DNA from: Candidatus Izemoplasma sp.
GTDB taxonomy: Bacteria > Bacillota_I > Bacilli_A > Izemoplasmatales > Izemoplasmataceae
Direction of reading: 5' to 3'
Assembly: GCA_029939615.1 (NCBI GenBank)
Contig: JAOZSP010000066.1
Coordinates: 1 to 7,891, forward strand
Length of the DNA: 7,891 nucleotides
The notes below the pieces were generated by a model. The model saw only the letters and a program-made list of their open reading frames with translations, searched no databases and was not told the DNA's origin. This document shows, piece by piece, positions 1 to 6,765 of this stretch (the stretch's first letter is position 1; the number at the start of each line of letters is the position of its first letter). The position numbers and the translations under genes were made by a program.

Positions 1-1087
1 TAGTCAAAATACGCGACTGTTTTATTGGGCGTAAATTAGCGCAGAATGCGCCACCTCTTTTTCCTTGACGAGGTGTGAAATCAATCCATTCATCTTTCCA
101 GGCTTTTTTAGCTAGATTCTCAAGGTCAGGACTGAATGTTCTAAAGTTTTCATAAATGAACTCCATTGCTTCTTCTTCTGTGAATACACGATTACTAGCT
201 CCGATAGGAGCAAATACGTCGTAGTAAGGTAATCCATTACTATGTCCTAATAATTTTGCTTTTCGATTTAGGTATTTGTGAAATTGTGGTAAATAGTTTC
301 TCATAGCTTTAATTAAAGCATCTAACGTGCTTTTTTCCATACGAGAACTATAAACTGCTTGATCAACTGCACTTTCAAATCCACGCATATCACATAACAT
401 ATTTACTTCTCCTTTAACACCGTTCATTGCGTAAGCGATACTTTGTGCTATCTTTGGATATGCCTTTTGCTCAGCTAAATATGCATTTTTTCTTACTTCT
501 TGTGATTTATCACTTGAAAGGTTTCTAATTTCCGATAATGTTACTTGTTTTCCATTATAATCAACTTTTAAAGTTGAAGTCAATTCTCCTTGTAACTGTC
601 CCCAAGCTGATGAAGAGGTTTGTTTCATTTTTGAAATAAGAATTTCCTCTTTATCACTTAATAAGTACTTGTTGCTTTCAATAATTCTATTTAGGTAGAA
701 TTTTGCATCTTGTAATAATTCATCATTTTCAACTAATTCATCTAAATTCTCCACTTTTGGTAACCATTTAGAAAATAAAGTATTGGCTAAAGTAGTCTTT
801 GCCATTAGTTGTTGCATTTTGCTCATATATTTTCGTGCATCTTCATTTAGTGTATCAACGCTAAGAGTAAGAGAACAGTAAGCAAATGTGCGATGAACTA
901 CTGATCGCAAGATTTCTGCTTGTTCTAAATATGTTTTAATCTTGTTAAGAGCATTATCAGTATCCTTAAACTCTTTTATTGCTGATTTTTTTGTTTCCTC
1001 AATCATATTTTCAATAAAAACTAAAGCCTCTTGAAACTCTGTAGAATCAAAAGATGCGTATAAATTATCTAAATTCCATTTTCTCAT
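1..1087 (-). CDS. pepF: M3-family oligoendopeptidase F, N-terminal part (runs off left edge)
   Basis: This is the first 362 codons of a metallopeptidase that hydrolyses short peptides in the cytoplasm. The protein begins MRKWNLDNLYASFDS, which is typical of the M3B (PepF) group. Its N-terminal two-thirds is the long helical region of that family. Residues around 341-362 contain the hallmark stretch PRQGKRGGAFC followed by ANLRPIKQSRILT, which in family members lies shortly before the zinc-binding HEXXH helix. That catalytic motif would fall just beyond position 1, so activity cannot be judged here. Family members are about 565-600 residues, so roughly 200-240 are missing. The start at 1087 is supported by a GTGAGGT ribosome site at 1094-1100, 6 nt upstream. 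No frameshift or internal stop is seen. The gene appears to be monocistronic at its 5' end, with its own promoter. The family assignment is firm; the symbol follows the family. Confidence 0.93.
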   Translation of the reverse strand, partial: MRKWNLDNLYASFDSTEFQEALVFIENMIEETKKSAIKEFKDTDNALNKIKTYLEQAEILRSVVHRTFAYCSLTLSVDTLNEDARKYMSKMQQLMAKTTLANTLFSKWLPKVENLDELVENDELLQDAKFYLNRIIESNKYLLSDKEEILISKMKQTSSSAWGQLQGELTSTLKVDYNGKQVTLSEIRNLSSDKSQEVRKNAYLAEQKAYPKIAQSIAYAMNGVKGEVNMLCDMRGFESAVDQAVYSSRMEKSTLDALIKAMRNYLPQFHKYLNRKAKLLGHSNGLPYYDVFAPIGASNRVFTEEEAMEFIYENFRTFSPDLENLAKKAWKDEWIDFTPRQGKRGGAFCANLRPIKQSRILT

Positions 1088-1121
1088 ATAAAAACCTCAC
1101 TTTCTATAAATATTTTATCAT

Positions 1122-1150
1122 ATTATATCATTTTTCTATATAGTTAACAC
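1122..1150 (-). promoter_or_regulatory. Probable sigma-A-type promoter of pepF
   Basis: On the minus strand a perfect TATAAT (1122-1127) lies 35 nt upstream of the pepF start codon. With a 17-nt spacer the -35 hexamer would be GTGTTA (1145-1150), which is a poor match. A TTGTGT at 1147-1152 fits better but leaves a 19-nt spacer. The -10 is convincing and the -35 is uncertain, so the promoter may be weak or need an activator. Confidence 0.55.
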
Positions 1151-1170
1151 AATTAAATATGTCATACAAA

Positions 1171-1194
1171 TAACCATTTCAATAAACATGGTTA
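1171..1194. repeat. 7-bp inverted repeat upstream of the pepF promoter
   Basis: TAACCAT (1171-1177) and ATGGTTA (1188-1194) form perfect 7-bp arms around a 10-nt centre. The repeat sits about 20 bp upstream of the pepF -35 region, where an activator or repressor site could lie. There is no T-run consistent with a terminator on the minus strand. The regulatory role is inference, and arms this short could arise by chance in AT-rich DNA. Confidence 0.35.
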
Positions 1195-1335
1195 AAAATA
1201 GCGTGTTTGATTATGTTTACCAAGACTTTAGTATTGTTGTGATTGTGATTGAGACTTTAAAACCAAAATTGTTGTTGTGAACGCAGCATATAATTGAGTC
1301 ATTTTTCCTTATTTTAATAGTTGCTTTTTTTCATT

Positions 1336-1373
1336 AAAAAATGAAAATCACTGATTTTAATGATTTTCATTTT
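1336..1373 (-). terminator. AT-rich intrinsic terminator downstream of tetR
   Basis: A 13-bp perfect stem (1338-1350 with 1361-1373) and a 10-nt loop are followed on the minus strand by six T residues (from 1341-1336). It lies about 80 nt beyond the tetR stop. The stem has only two G-C pairs, so termination may be inefficient. A second, overlapping 9-bp stem (1331-1339 with 1355-1363) is mutually exclusive with it. Confidence 0.6.
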
Positions 1374-1453
1374 AGATTTTGATAGAAATGTTCCTTTTAC
1401 TGTACTTGTTTTGTCATTTTGATTAGTTTTGCATTAAGAATCAGTTAATTATA

Positions 1454-2071
1454 CTAAAACCAAGTTTTTTTAAGAATTCCTTTCCCGAGAACTTCTAATT
1501 TTTTCTTATACATCTCTTTTGTGGCACTTTTACTTAAATCTTCGCTAATCATAGTCATTATGGTGTTATTTGATATGTTTCTTACCATTTCAAAAACAAT
1601 TAGAAAGTCTTCTTTTGACTTTATGTTATACCCTTTAAATCCGTATTTCATTAGTAAATCGTAAGTATCGATATATATAGTAGAACCTTTACTACTAAAT
1701 CTAGTTTTTAGATCTATATATGATGTTTTAAAGACATTAGATATTATATTCTTATATTTTGAATCATCGAATAAATCTAATAGTGAATAAAATAGCTGTT
1801 TTTCTGTTTTAAAATAGTCCCCATTGTTTTTTCTTAATGATTGTTCGTATTTTCCAATTCTACCGTAAATGATTTCCATGACAATATACCAGTAAAAATC
1901 GTCTTTGTCTTCAAAATATTGATAAAAGCTCCCTTTTGATATATTAGCGATTCTAACGATTGTATTAACTGATGCGTTATTTACATCATGATAATTGAAT
2001 TCTAAGACTCCTGCGTTGAAAATTCGATCCTTTTTGTCTTGTGATAGATTATGGTAGGTTTGCTTTGGCAT
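1454..2071 (-). CDS. TetR/AcrR-family transcriptional regulator
   Basis: This is a 205-residue repressor-type protein. The N-terminal DNA-binding domain spans about residues 10-58. Its helix-turn-helix reads VNTIVRIANISKGSFYQYF at about 36-53, and the KGSFYQYFEDKDDF signature is typical of TetR proteins. The rest is the helical ligand-binding and dimerisation half, which is not conserved enough to name an inducer. The start is set at ATG 2071, which has AAGGGAAGTG at 2077-2086 as ribosome site. A longer frame opening with TTG at 2131 is rejected because that TTG is the promoter -35 box. A palindrome in its own promoter spacer indicates autoregulation. No adjacent transporter or efflux gene shows what else it controls. 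The downstream gene pepF is separated by a terminator and has its own promoter. Confidence 0.93.
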   Translation of the reverse strand: MPKQTYHNLSQDKKDRIFNAGVLEFNYHDVNNASVNTIVRIANISKGSFYQYFEDKDDFYWYIVMEIIYGRIGKYEQSLRKNNGDYFKTEKQLFYSLLDLFDDSKYKNIISNVFKTSYIDLKTRFSSKGSTIYIDTYDLLMKYGFKGYNIKSKEDFLIVFEMVRNISNNTIMTMISEDLSKSATKEMYKKKLEVLGKGILKKTWF

Positions 2072-2076
2072 TTTGT

Positions 2077-2086
2077 CACTTCCCTT
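2077..2086 (-). promoter_or_regulatory. Ribosome binding site deciding the tetR start
   Basis: AAGGGAAGTG on the minus strand ends 5 nt before ATG 2071. It favours that codon over the upstream in-frame ATG at about 2089 and the TTG at 2131. Confidence 0.75.
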
Positions 2087-2102
2087 CATTAAGGTCAATT
2101 CT

Positions 2103-2131
2103 ATTATATATGACCAGTGGTCATATGTCAA
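2103..2131 (-). promoter_or_regulatory. Consensus sigma-A promoter of tetR
   Basis: On the minus strand TTGACA (2126-2131), a 17-nt spacer and TATAAT (2103-2108) match the consensus perfectly. Transcription should start near 2095-2096, leaving a leader of about 25 nt before ATG 2071. So strong a promoter would need tight repression, consistent with the operator inside its spacer. Confidence 0.92.
2108..2126. promoter_or_regulatory. TetR-type palindromic operator inside the tetR promoter spacer
   Basis: A perfect 9-bp inverted repeat, ATATGACCA-G-TGGTCATAT, is centred on 2117. It fills the spacer between the -35 and -10 boxes and touches both. The size and symmetry suit a TetR dimer, and a bound dimer would block RNA polymerase. 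An extra half-site, GGTCA, lies at 2093-2097 at the predicted transcription start. Binding by the adjacent TetR protein is inferred from position. Confidence 0.85.
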
Positions 2132-2254
2132 GAATGGTATCTTTTTTTATTTCTTGACTATTATTTGCTTCTTGGTTGTTTTTAGAAAGTATATGGAATC
2201 CGAGATTACATATTTGGAATATTCTCAAGTGAAAATTAGATGTTTTTCGCCAAT

Positions 2255-2287
2255 AAAAAAAGCGTTATATTAACTAACGCTTTTTTT
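2255..2287 (-). terminator. Intrinsic terminator of lon
   Basis: The stem core AGCGTTA/TAACGCT (2261-2267 with 2275-2281) has a 7-nt loop and is extended by six A-T pairs to 13 bp. The A-run gives a T-tract on the minus strand. It begins 3 nt after the lon stop codon. The symmetry means it could also stop plus-strand transcripts, but no plus-strand gene is seen. Confidence 0.9.
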
Positions 2288-2290
2288 CAT

Positions 2291-4615
2291 TTATTTTAAT
2301 GCTCTTGTAATGATTTCATCTACTGTTTCTACTGGTATAATTTCTAAACTATTTTTAACATCTTCTGGAATATCTTCTAAATCCTTTTTATTATCGAAAG
2401 GAATCATAATTGTTTTTAATCCACTACGGTGTGCAGCAATTGATTTTTCCTTTAGCCCACCAATTGGTAAAACGCGACCACGAAGGGTAATTTCTCCTGT
2501 CATTCCTAGCAGATGATCTACTTTCTTATTAGTGAATGCACTAACAATTCCTGTAGCAATAGTAACTCCAGCACTTGGTCCATCTTTTGGTACTGCACCT
2601 TCTGGTACATGGATGTGGATGTCGTTATCTGTGAATAACTGCATATCTATTCCAAGTCTTTCAGCATTTGATTTTACGTATGATAAAGCTGCTTGAGCGG
2701 ATTCTTTCATTACGTCTCCAAGTTTACCTGTTAGTACTAGGCGCCCTTTTCCTTTGTAGTAAGTTACTTCAACCGGTAATGTGTCACCACCAAATTGTGT
2801 ATAAGCAAGACCCGTTACGACACCTACTAAATCATCTTTTTCTGTTTTTGTGTTGCTAAATCGTGGTTTTCCCAAGAAATCGACGATATTATCTTTAGTT
2901 ATCTTAATATTTTCTTTTTTATCTCCTAAGATCATTTTAATAGCTTTACGAATTAAAGAACCAAATAAACGATCTAGTTGTCTAACTCCTGCTTCTCTTG
3001 TATGTGATCTTATTAATTCCATTGTAGCTTCATCGTTAACTGAAAATTTCTTATTACTTAATCCGTGAGCCTGTAATTGTTTTTCAATTAAATGTTCTTT
3101 AGCTATATTTAGTTTTTCTATTTCTGTATAACTACTTAATTCAATTATTTCCATTCTATCACGTAAAGGAGCTGGTATGTTCCCTAAATAGTTAGCTGTC
3201 GCGATAAATAGTACTTGGCTTAAGTCATATTGTTCTTCTAGGTAATGATCGCTAAAGTTAGCGTTTTGTTCAGGATCTAGTACTTCTAATAATGCTGCAC
3301 TTGGATCTCCTTTGTAGTCTGAACCTAATTTATCAATCTCATCTAATAAGAAAACAGGATTAATTACTTTGCCTTTTTTGATTCCTTGAAGGATTCTACC
3401 AGGTAAGGCACCTAAATATGTACGACGATGTCCTCTTATTTCTGATTCGTCTTTAACTCCACCTAAGCTTTGTTTAACAAAGTTACGACCTAGTGCTTTT
3501 GCAATTGATTGCGCTAAAGATGTTTTACCTACACCAGGAGGACCTACTAAACATAATATAGTTTGAGGGTTTTTACCAGTTAAAATCTTAACTGCAAGGT
3601 ACTCAATTATACGTTCTTTGACTTTTTCTAGTCCAAAGTGTGTTGAATCTAACGCTTGTTCTGCTTTTTTAATATCTGTCTCATCAATACTAACTTCATT
3701 CCATGGTAAATCAATTAGAAAATCTAGATATGTTCTAATAACTCCTGACTCTCCACTTGAAGCTGGTAATGTTTGATATCTTTGTAATTCATATAGTGCT
3801 TTTTCTTCAATATGATTTGGCATTTTTTTTGCTTTTACTTTTGCTTTTAATTCTTCTATATCGCTTTCTTTTTTAACTTTGTCGCCTAATTCTTCTTGAA
3901 TTGCGCGCATTTTTTCACGTAAATAGTACTCTTTTTGATTTTCATCAATATTTTTCTTAACTGTCATATTGATTTGATTTTCAATTTGACCTAAATATTT
4001 TTCTTTTTCAATATCTTCAAGTAAATAAGTTAGTCTTTGATTTAGAGAAGCAGTTTGAATGTACTTGAATTTTTGGTTTTCACTAATCTTCAAACTATTT
4101 GTAACGATATCACATAATTTATCGCTAGATACACCTTTTTGGATTGCTTCTAAACTAGCTTTTGGGTTTTTAAGGACTGTTTTATTGTTTTCCATGATTT
4201 GTTTAGCCAGCATTCTAACTAATGCAAGTTCTTGATCGATATCTTCTTGCAATGTTGGCAATGTTTTAAATCTAGTAATGAAGAATGGCTTTGTTTGTTC
4301 AAATTGTAATAACTCAGCACGAATAATCGGATTAAATTTTACTTTAAAGTTACCGTTTGGTAATTTTATTTTAATTCCGATTTTTGCAACTACTCCAAAA
4401 TTAATAACATTTGTCTCAGTTGGAGTATCATGCATTGGATTTTCTTGTATTAATAGTAATACGTGTGAGTCATAATTCTTTTCAGCTTCTAACAAAGCTT
4501 TTTTTGATAAATTTCTTCCAACTTCAATACGAAGATCTGTATGAGGAAAAGGTGCAATTCCGCGAATTGCGATCGATGGTAAGACTCCTTCAGTAAGTAC
4601 GTTCATTTGATACAT
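2291..4615 (-). CDS. lon: ATP-dependent protease LonA
   Basis: Lon is a cytoplasmic hexameric AAA+ protease that unfolds and degrades damaged and regulatory proteins. All parts are present in 774 residues, the usual length for Firmicute LonA. The N-terminal substrate-binding domain covers about 10-200 and is followed by a charged helical/coiled-coil linker (about 200-300). The AAA+ module has Walker A GPPGVGKT (358-365), Walker B VFLLDEID (421-428), sensor-1 Asn475, arginines in PLRDRM (485, 487) and sensor-2 Arg545. The C-terminal protease domain has catalytic Ser681 in PKDGPSAG and Lys724 in GGLKEK, giving the Ser-Lys dyad with the 43-residue spacing of E. coli Lon. The N domain and linker show this is LonA rather than membrane LonB. 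The start at 4615 has AAAAGAGGTG 5 nt upstream. Its own promoter and terminator make it monocistronic. No CIRCE or CtsR-type repeat was seen upstream. Confidence 0.98.
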   Translation of the reverse strand: MYQMNVLTEGVLPSIAIRGIAPFPHTDLRIEVGRNLSKKALLEAEKNYDSHVLLLIQENPMHDTPTETNVINFGVVAKIGIKIKLPNGNFKVKFNPIIRAELLQFEQTKPFFITRFKTLPTLQEDIDQELALVRMLAKQIMENNKTVLKNPKASLEAIQKGVSSDKLCDIVTNSLKISENQKFKYIQTASLNQRLTYLLEDIEKEKYLGQIENQINMTVKKNIDENQKEYYLREKMRAIQEELGDKVKKESDIEELKAKVKAKKMPNHIEEKALYELQRYQTLPASSGESGVIRTYLDFLIDLPWNEVSIDETDIKKAEQALDSTHFGLEKVKERIIEYLAVKILTGKNPQTILCLVGPPGVGKTSLAQSIAKALGRNFVKQSLGGVKDESEIRGHRRTYLGALPGRILQGIKKGKVINPVFLLDEIDKLGSDYKGDPSAALLEVLDPEQNANFSDHYLEEQYDLSQVLFIATANYLGNIPAPLRDRMEIIELSSYTEIEKLNIAKEHLIEKQLQAHGLSNKKFSVNDEATMELIRSHTREAGVRQLDRLFGSLIRKAIKMILGDKKENIKITKDNIVDFLGKPRFSNTKTEKDDLVGVVTGLAYTQFGGDTLPVEVTYYKGKGRLVLTGKLGDVMKESAQAALSYVKSNAERLGIDMQLFTDNDIHIHVPEGAVPKDGPSAGVTIATGIVSAFTNKKVDHLLGMTGEITLRGRVLPIGGLKEKSIAAHRSGLKTIMIPFDNKKDLEDIPEDVKNSLEIIPVETVDEIITRALK

Positions 4616-4620
4616 TATAT

Positions 4621-4630
4621 CACCTCTTTT
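4621..4630 (-). promoter_or_regulatory. Ribosome binding site of lon
   Basis: AAAAGAGGTG on the minus strand is a near-consensus Shine-Dalgarno sequence 5 nt before ATG 4615. It supports this start over the in-frame ATG three codons later. Confidence 0.8.
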
Positions 4631-4649
4631 TAGATTCTTCTATACCTTT

Positions 4650-4678
4650 ATTATACTCATAAAGATATTTTTTTTCAA
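4650..4678 (-). promoter_or_regulatory. Sigma-A-type promoter of lon
   Basis: TTGAAA (4673-4678), a 17-nt spacer starting with an A-run, and TATAAT (4650-4655) stand on the minus strand 35 nt upstream of the lon start codon. The predicted transcription start is near 4643. Two further TATAAT hexamers (4705-4710 and 4715-4720) lie upstream but have no acceptable -35 box. Confidence 0.85.
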
Positions 4679-4745
4679 TATATAAGCAAATTCGTACGGG
4701 ATTTATTATACCCTATTATAACTTATAAAGATAGTAATAAGGTTT

Positions 4746-4780
4746 AAAAAAGTGAAATTGAATTAAATCAATTTCACTTT
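4746..4780 (-). terminator. Intrinsic terminator of the sorC-ptsI-ptsH operon
   Basis: A perfect 13-bp stem (4749-4761 with 4768-4780) with a 6-nt loop is followed on the minus strand by a T-run (4751-4746). It starts 6 nt beyond the ptsH stop and separates the PTS operon from lon. Confidence 0.88.
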
Positions 4781-4786
4781 ACTTAT

Positions 4787-5047
4787 TTATACTAAATTAT
4801 GCTCTTGAAGGATTTTCTCTAATGATGCAAATACTTCAAGTGGATTATCCCCTTCAACTTCTATCGCAATTACTGCTTTTTGCGGAACTCCTAGGCTCAT
4901 TACAGCCATAATTGATTTCAATGTTAGTTTCTTATCTTTGTATTCAATTAAGATATTATTAGGGAATTTTCCTGCGGCTTGTACTAGTAAACTAGCTGGT
5001 CTTGCGTGTAATCCTGCTTCGTCAATAATAATATATTCTCGTCTCAT
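4787..5047 (-). CDS. ptsH: Phosphocarrier protein HPr
   Basis: HPr is the small cytoplasmic carrier that takes phosphate from Enzyme I and gives it to sugar-specific EIIA domains. The 86 residues fit the family. The catalytic histidine is His14 in AGLHARPAS. Ser45 in LKSIMAVMSLG is the equivalent of the regulatory Ser46 of Firmicute HPr, the target of HPr kinase/phosphorylase in catabolite repression; this suggests, but does not show, that the organism has that kinase. Ala48 replaces the Gly usual in the SIMG motif. The gene starts inside the ptsI stop codon (TAATG). Its ribosome site AAAAGGAG (5055-5062) lies in the last ptsI codons, so translation of the two is probably coupled. It is the last gene of the operon. 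Confidence 0.98.
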   Translation of the reverse strand: MRREYIIIDEAGLHARPASLLVQAAGKFPNNILIEYKDKKLTLKSIMAVMSLGVPQKAVIAIEVEGDNPLEVFASLEKILQEHNLV

Positions 5048-6765
5048 TATTTTTCTCCTTTTAATGTTTTCTTAACATATTCTTTTACTTCTTCATGTGT
5101 TCCAAAAGTTAAACATTTTTTTGCCATTGCTTCCATTTTTGTAAATGATAGCTTACTAAATAGGTATCTTGTTTGTAAAATTGAACTAGCGCTCATACTA
5201 AATTCATCTAATCCTAACCCTAGTAAGATAGGTGCTGCAATTTGGTCTCCTGCCATTTCTCCGCACATACCAGTCCAAATACCTTCTTTATGTGAAGCGT
5301 CAATTACTAGCTTGATTAAGCGTAATAATGATGGATTGTATGGTTGATATAAGTATGATACTTTTTGGTTCATTCGATCTGCTGCGAATGTGTATTGTAT
5401 TAAATCGTTTGTTCCGATACTAAAGAAATCTACTTCTTTAGCGAATTGATCAGCTAATATTGCGACTGCTGGGATTTCTACCATTATTCCTACTTTGATA
5501 TCATCACTATATTTAATTCCTTCATTTTTTAACTCTATTTTACATTCTTCAAGTATTGTTTTCGCAGTTCTTAACTCTGTAAGTAAAGCTACCATTGGAA
5601 ACATTATATGTAAGTTCCCATATATACTAGATCTTAGTAAAGCTCTTAGTTGTGTTTTAAATAAGTCTGTACGTTCTAAACATAAGCGTAATGCACGATG
5701 TCCTAAAAATGGATTTAGTTCTTCATCCATTTTTAAATAATCAAGGTGTTTATCTCCACCTATATCTAGTGTTCTTATTACTACTTTACTATTTTTTAAT
5801 GATTCTAATACCATTTTATAAGCAACGTATTGTTCGTCTTCAGTTGGGAAGTTATCGTTGTTCATATATAAAAACTCTGTACGGTATAACCCAACACCTT
5901 CTCCACCGTTATTAATAACAGATTCAATATCGTCAGGACTACCGATGTTAGCAGCTAGTTCTACTACTTTATTATCAGTAGTGATTGATGGTTTATCAAT
6001 ATATTTAGCCCATAATGCTTTTTGTTGTTGGTGTTCAGTATTTTTCTTTTTATATTCTACTATGTCTTTATTTGAGGGATTTATTACAACAGTTCCGGTT
6101 TCACCGTCAAGAATAACAAAATCACCATCATTAACATTTTCTAAAATGTTTTTAGTTCCAACAATAGCGGGAATTTCTAAACTTCTTGCCATTATAGCAC
6201 TATGTGATGTTCTTCCACCAATATTAGTTATAAAGCCCTTAACGAATTTTCTATCTAACTGCGCTGTATCACTAGGAGTTAAATCGTTAGCTACTACTAT
6301 AACTTCTTCATCTATTAATGTTGGATCATTTAGTTTTTTTCCTAAGATATGAGCAATTACTCTCAAAGAAACGTCTCTAACATCTACAGCACGTTCTTTC
6401 ATGTAATCATTATCCATATTCTCAAACATTTGAGCAAACATCTCTGATACAACACTAAATGCTTGTGCACTATTCATTTTATCTGATTTTATCATATCTT
6501 CTACTTGTCTAGCTATTTCTGGGTCTGTAGCTATTTGGATATGAGCATCAAATATCATTGCGTGTTCTTCATCTAATTTAAGAGCTGTTTTATCTCTTAT
6601 TACTTGTAGTTCTTCCACACTTGTTTTAATTGCGTTATTTAGTTTTGTTATTTCGTTAGTAATATCTGTAATTTTATCTTCAGATATTACTATGTTAACT
6701 GGTTCTAATTTAAAGACTTTGTTAATGGCAATACCATCACTTGCTCCAATTCCTTTTATTATCAT
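5047..6765 (-). CDS. ptsI: PTS Enzyme I (phosphoenolpyruvate-protein phosphotransferase)
   Basis: This cytoplasmic enzyme transfers phosphate from phosphoenolpyruvate to HPr, the first step of the sugar phosphotransferase system. The 572 residues are the usual length. The N-terminal HPr-binding and phosphohistidine domains cover about 1-225, with the active His188 in GGRTSHSAIMAR. The C-terminal PEP-binding barrel runs from about 260 to the end. It contains GLYRTEFLYM (Arg295, Glu297), RTLDIGGDK (Arg331), the metal ligand Glu430 in MVEIPA, NDLIQYTFAADR (Asn453, Asp454) and the catalytic Cys501 in GMCGEMAGD. All key residues are intact. The start at 6765 overlaps the stop of the upstream regulator (ATGA) and has AGGGGAG seven nt upstream. 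HPr is encoded immediately downstream, the reverse of the common ptsH-ptsI order. Confidence 0.98.
   Translation of the reverse strand: MIIKGIGASDGIAINKVFKLEPVNIVISEDKITDITNEITKLNNAIKTSVEELQVIRDKTALKLDEEHAMIFDAHIQIATDPEIARQVEDMIKSDKMNSAQAFSVVSEMFAQMFENMDNDYMKERAVDVRDVSLRVIAHILGKKLNDPTLIDEEVIVVANDLTPSDTAQLDRKFVKGFITNIGGRTSHSAIMARSLEIPAIVGTKNILENVNDGDFVILDGETGTVVINPSNKDIVEYKKKNTEHQQQKALWAKYIDKPSITTDNKVVELAANIGSPDDIESVINNGGEGVGLYRTEFLYMNNDNFPTEDEQYVAYKMVLESLKNSKVVIRTLDIGGDKHLDYLKMDEELNPFLGHRALRLCLERTDLFKTQLRALLRSSIYGNLHIMFPMVALLTELRTAKTILEECKIELKNEGIKYSDDIKVGIMVEIPAVAILADQFAKEVDFFSIGTNDLIQYTFAADRMNQKVSYLYQPYNPSLLRLIKLVIDASHKEGIWTGMCGEMAGDQIAAPILLGLGLDEFSMSASSILQTRYLFSKLSFTKMEAMAKKCLTFGTHEEVKEYVKKTLKGEK
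5055..5062 (-). promoter_or_regulatory. Ribosome binding site of ptsH inside ptsI
   Basis: AAAAGGAG on the minus strand encodes part of the C-terminal KGEK of Enzyme I. It stands 7 nt before the ptsH ATG (5047), an ideal distance. Together with the TAATG overlap it points to coupled, efficient HPr translation. Confidence 0.85.

Larger units (their letters stand above)
1088..1453. other. 366-bp intergenic gap between tetR and pepF
   Basis: This gap holds no convincing gene. From right to left it contains the tetR 3' untranslated stretch, an AT-rich terminator hairpin (1336-1373), and a segment at about 1221-1280 with an imperfect direct repeat (AGACTTTA followed by ATTGTTGTGA-like sequence, seen twice). 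Further left are a short inverted repeat (1171-1194) and the pepF promoter and ribosome site. Two tiny open frames occur, 1188-1280 on the plus strand (30 aa, no ribosome site) and 1228-1302 on the minus strand (24 aa, AAGGA only 3 nt from the ATG). Neither is supported well enough to call as a gene. Confidence 0.6.

Noticed and set aside
2192..2272. Plus-strand 26-codon frame starting at the ATG near 2192
   Set aside because: There is only a weak AGAAAG upstream and no promoter, and its 3' end forms the terminator stem of lon.
2073..2273. Plus-strand 66-codon frame with a hydrophobic middle
   Set aside because: It starts with TTG inside the tetR ribosome site region, runs through the tetR promoter and operator and ends in the lon terminator. 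It has no ribosome site, and the hydrophobic stretch comes from T-rich intergenic DNA.
4705..4720. Extra TATAAT hexamers as additional lon promoters
   Set aside because: The sequences 17 nt upstream (TATCTT and ACCTTA) do not resemble a -35 box. AT-rich DNA gives many such hexamers by chance.
5858..6352. Plus-strand 164-codon frame opposite ptsI
   Set aside because: It is antisense to a fully conserved Enzyme I coding region. Its composition is what the opposite strand of such codons gives, and it has no ribosome site or recognisable domain.
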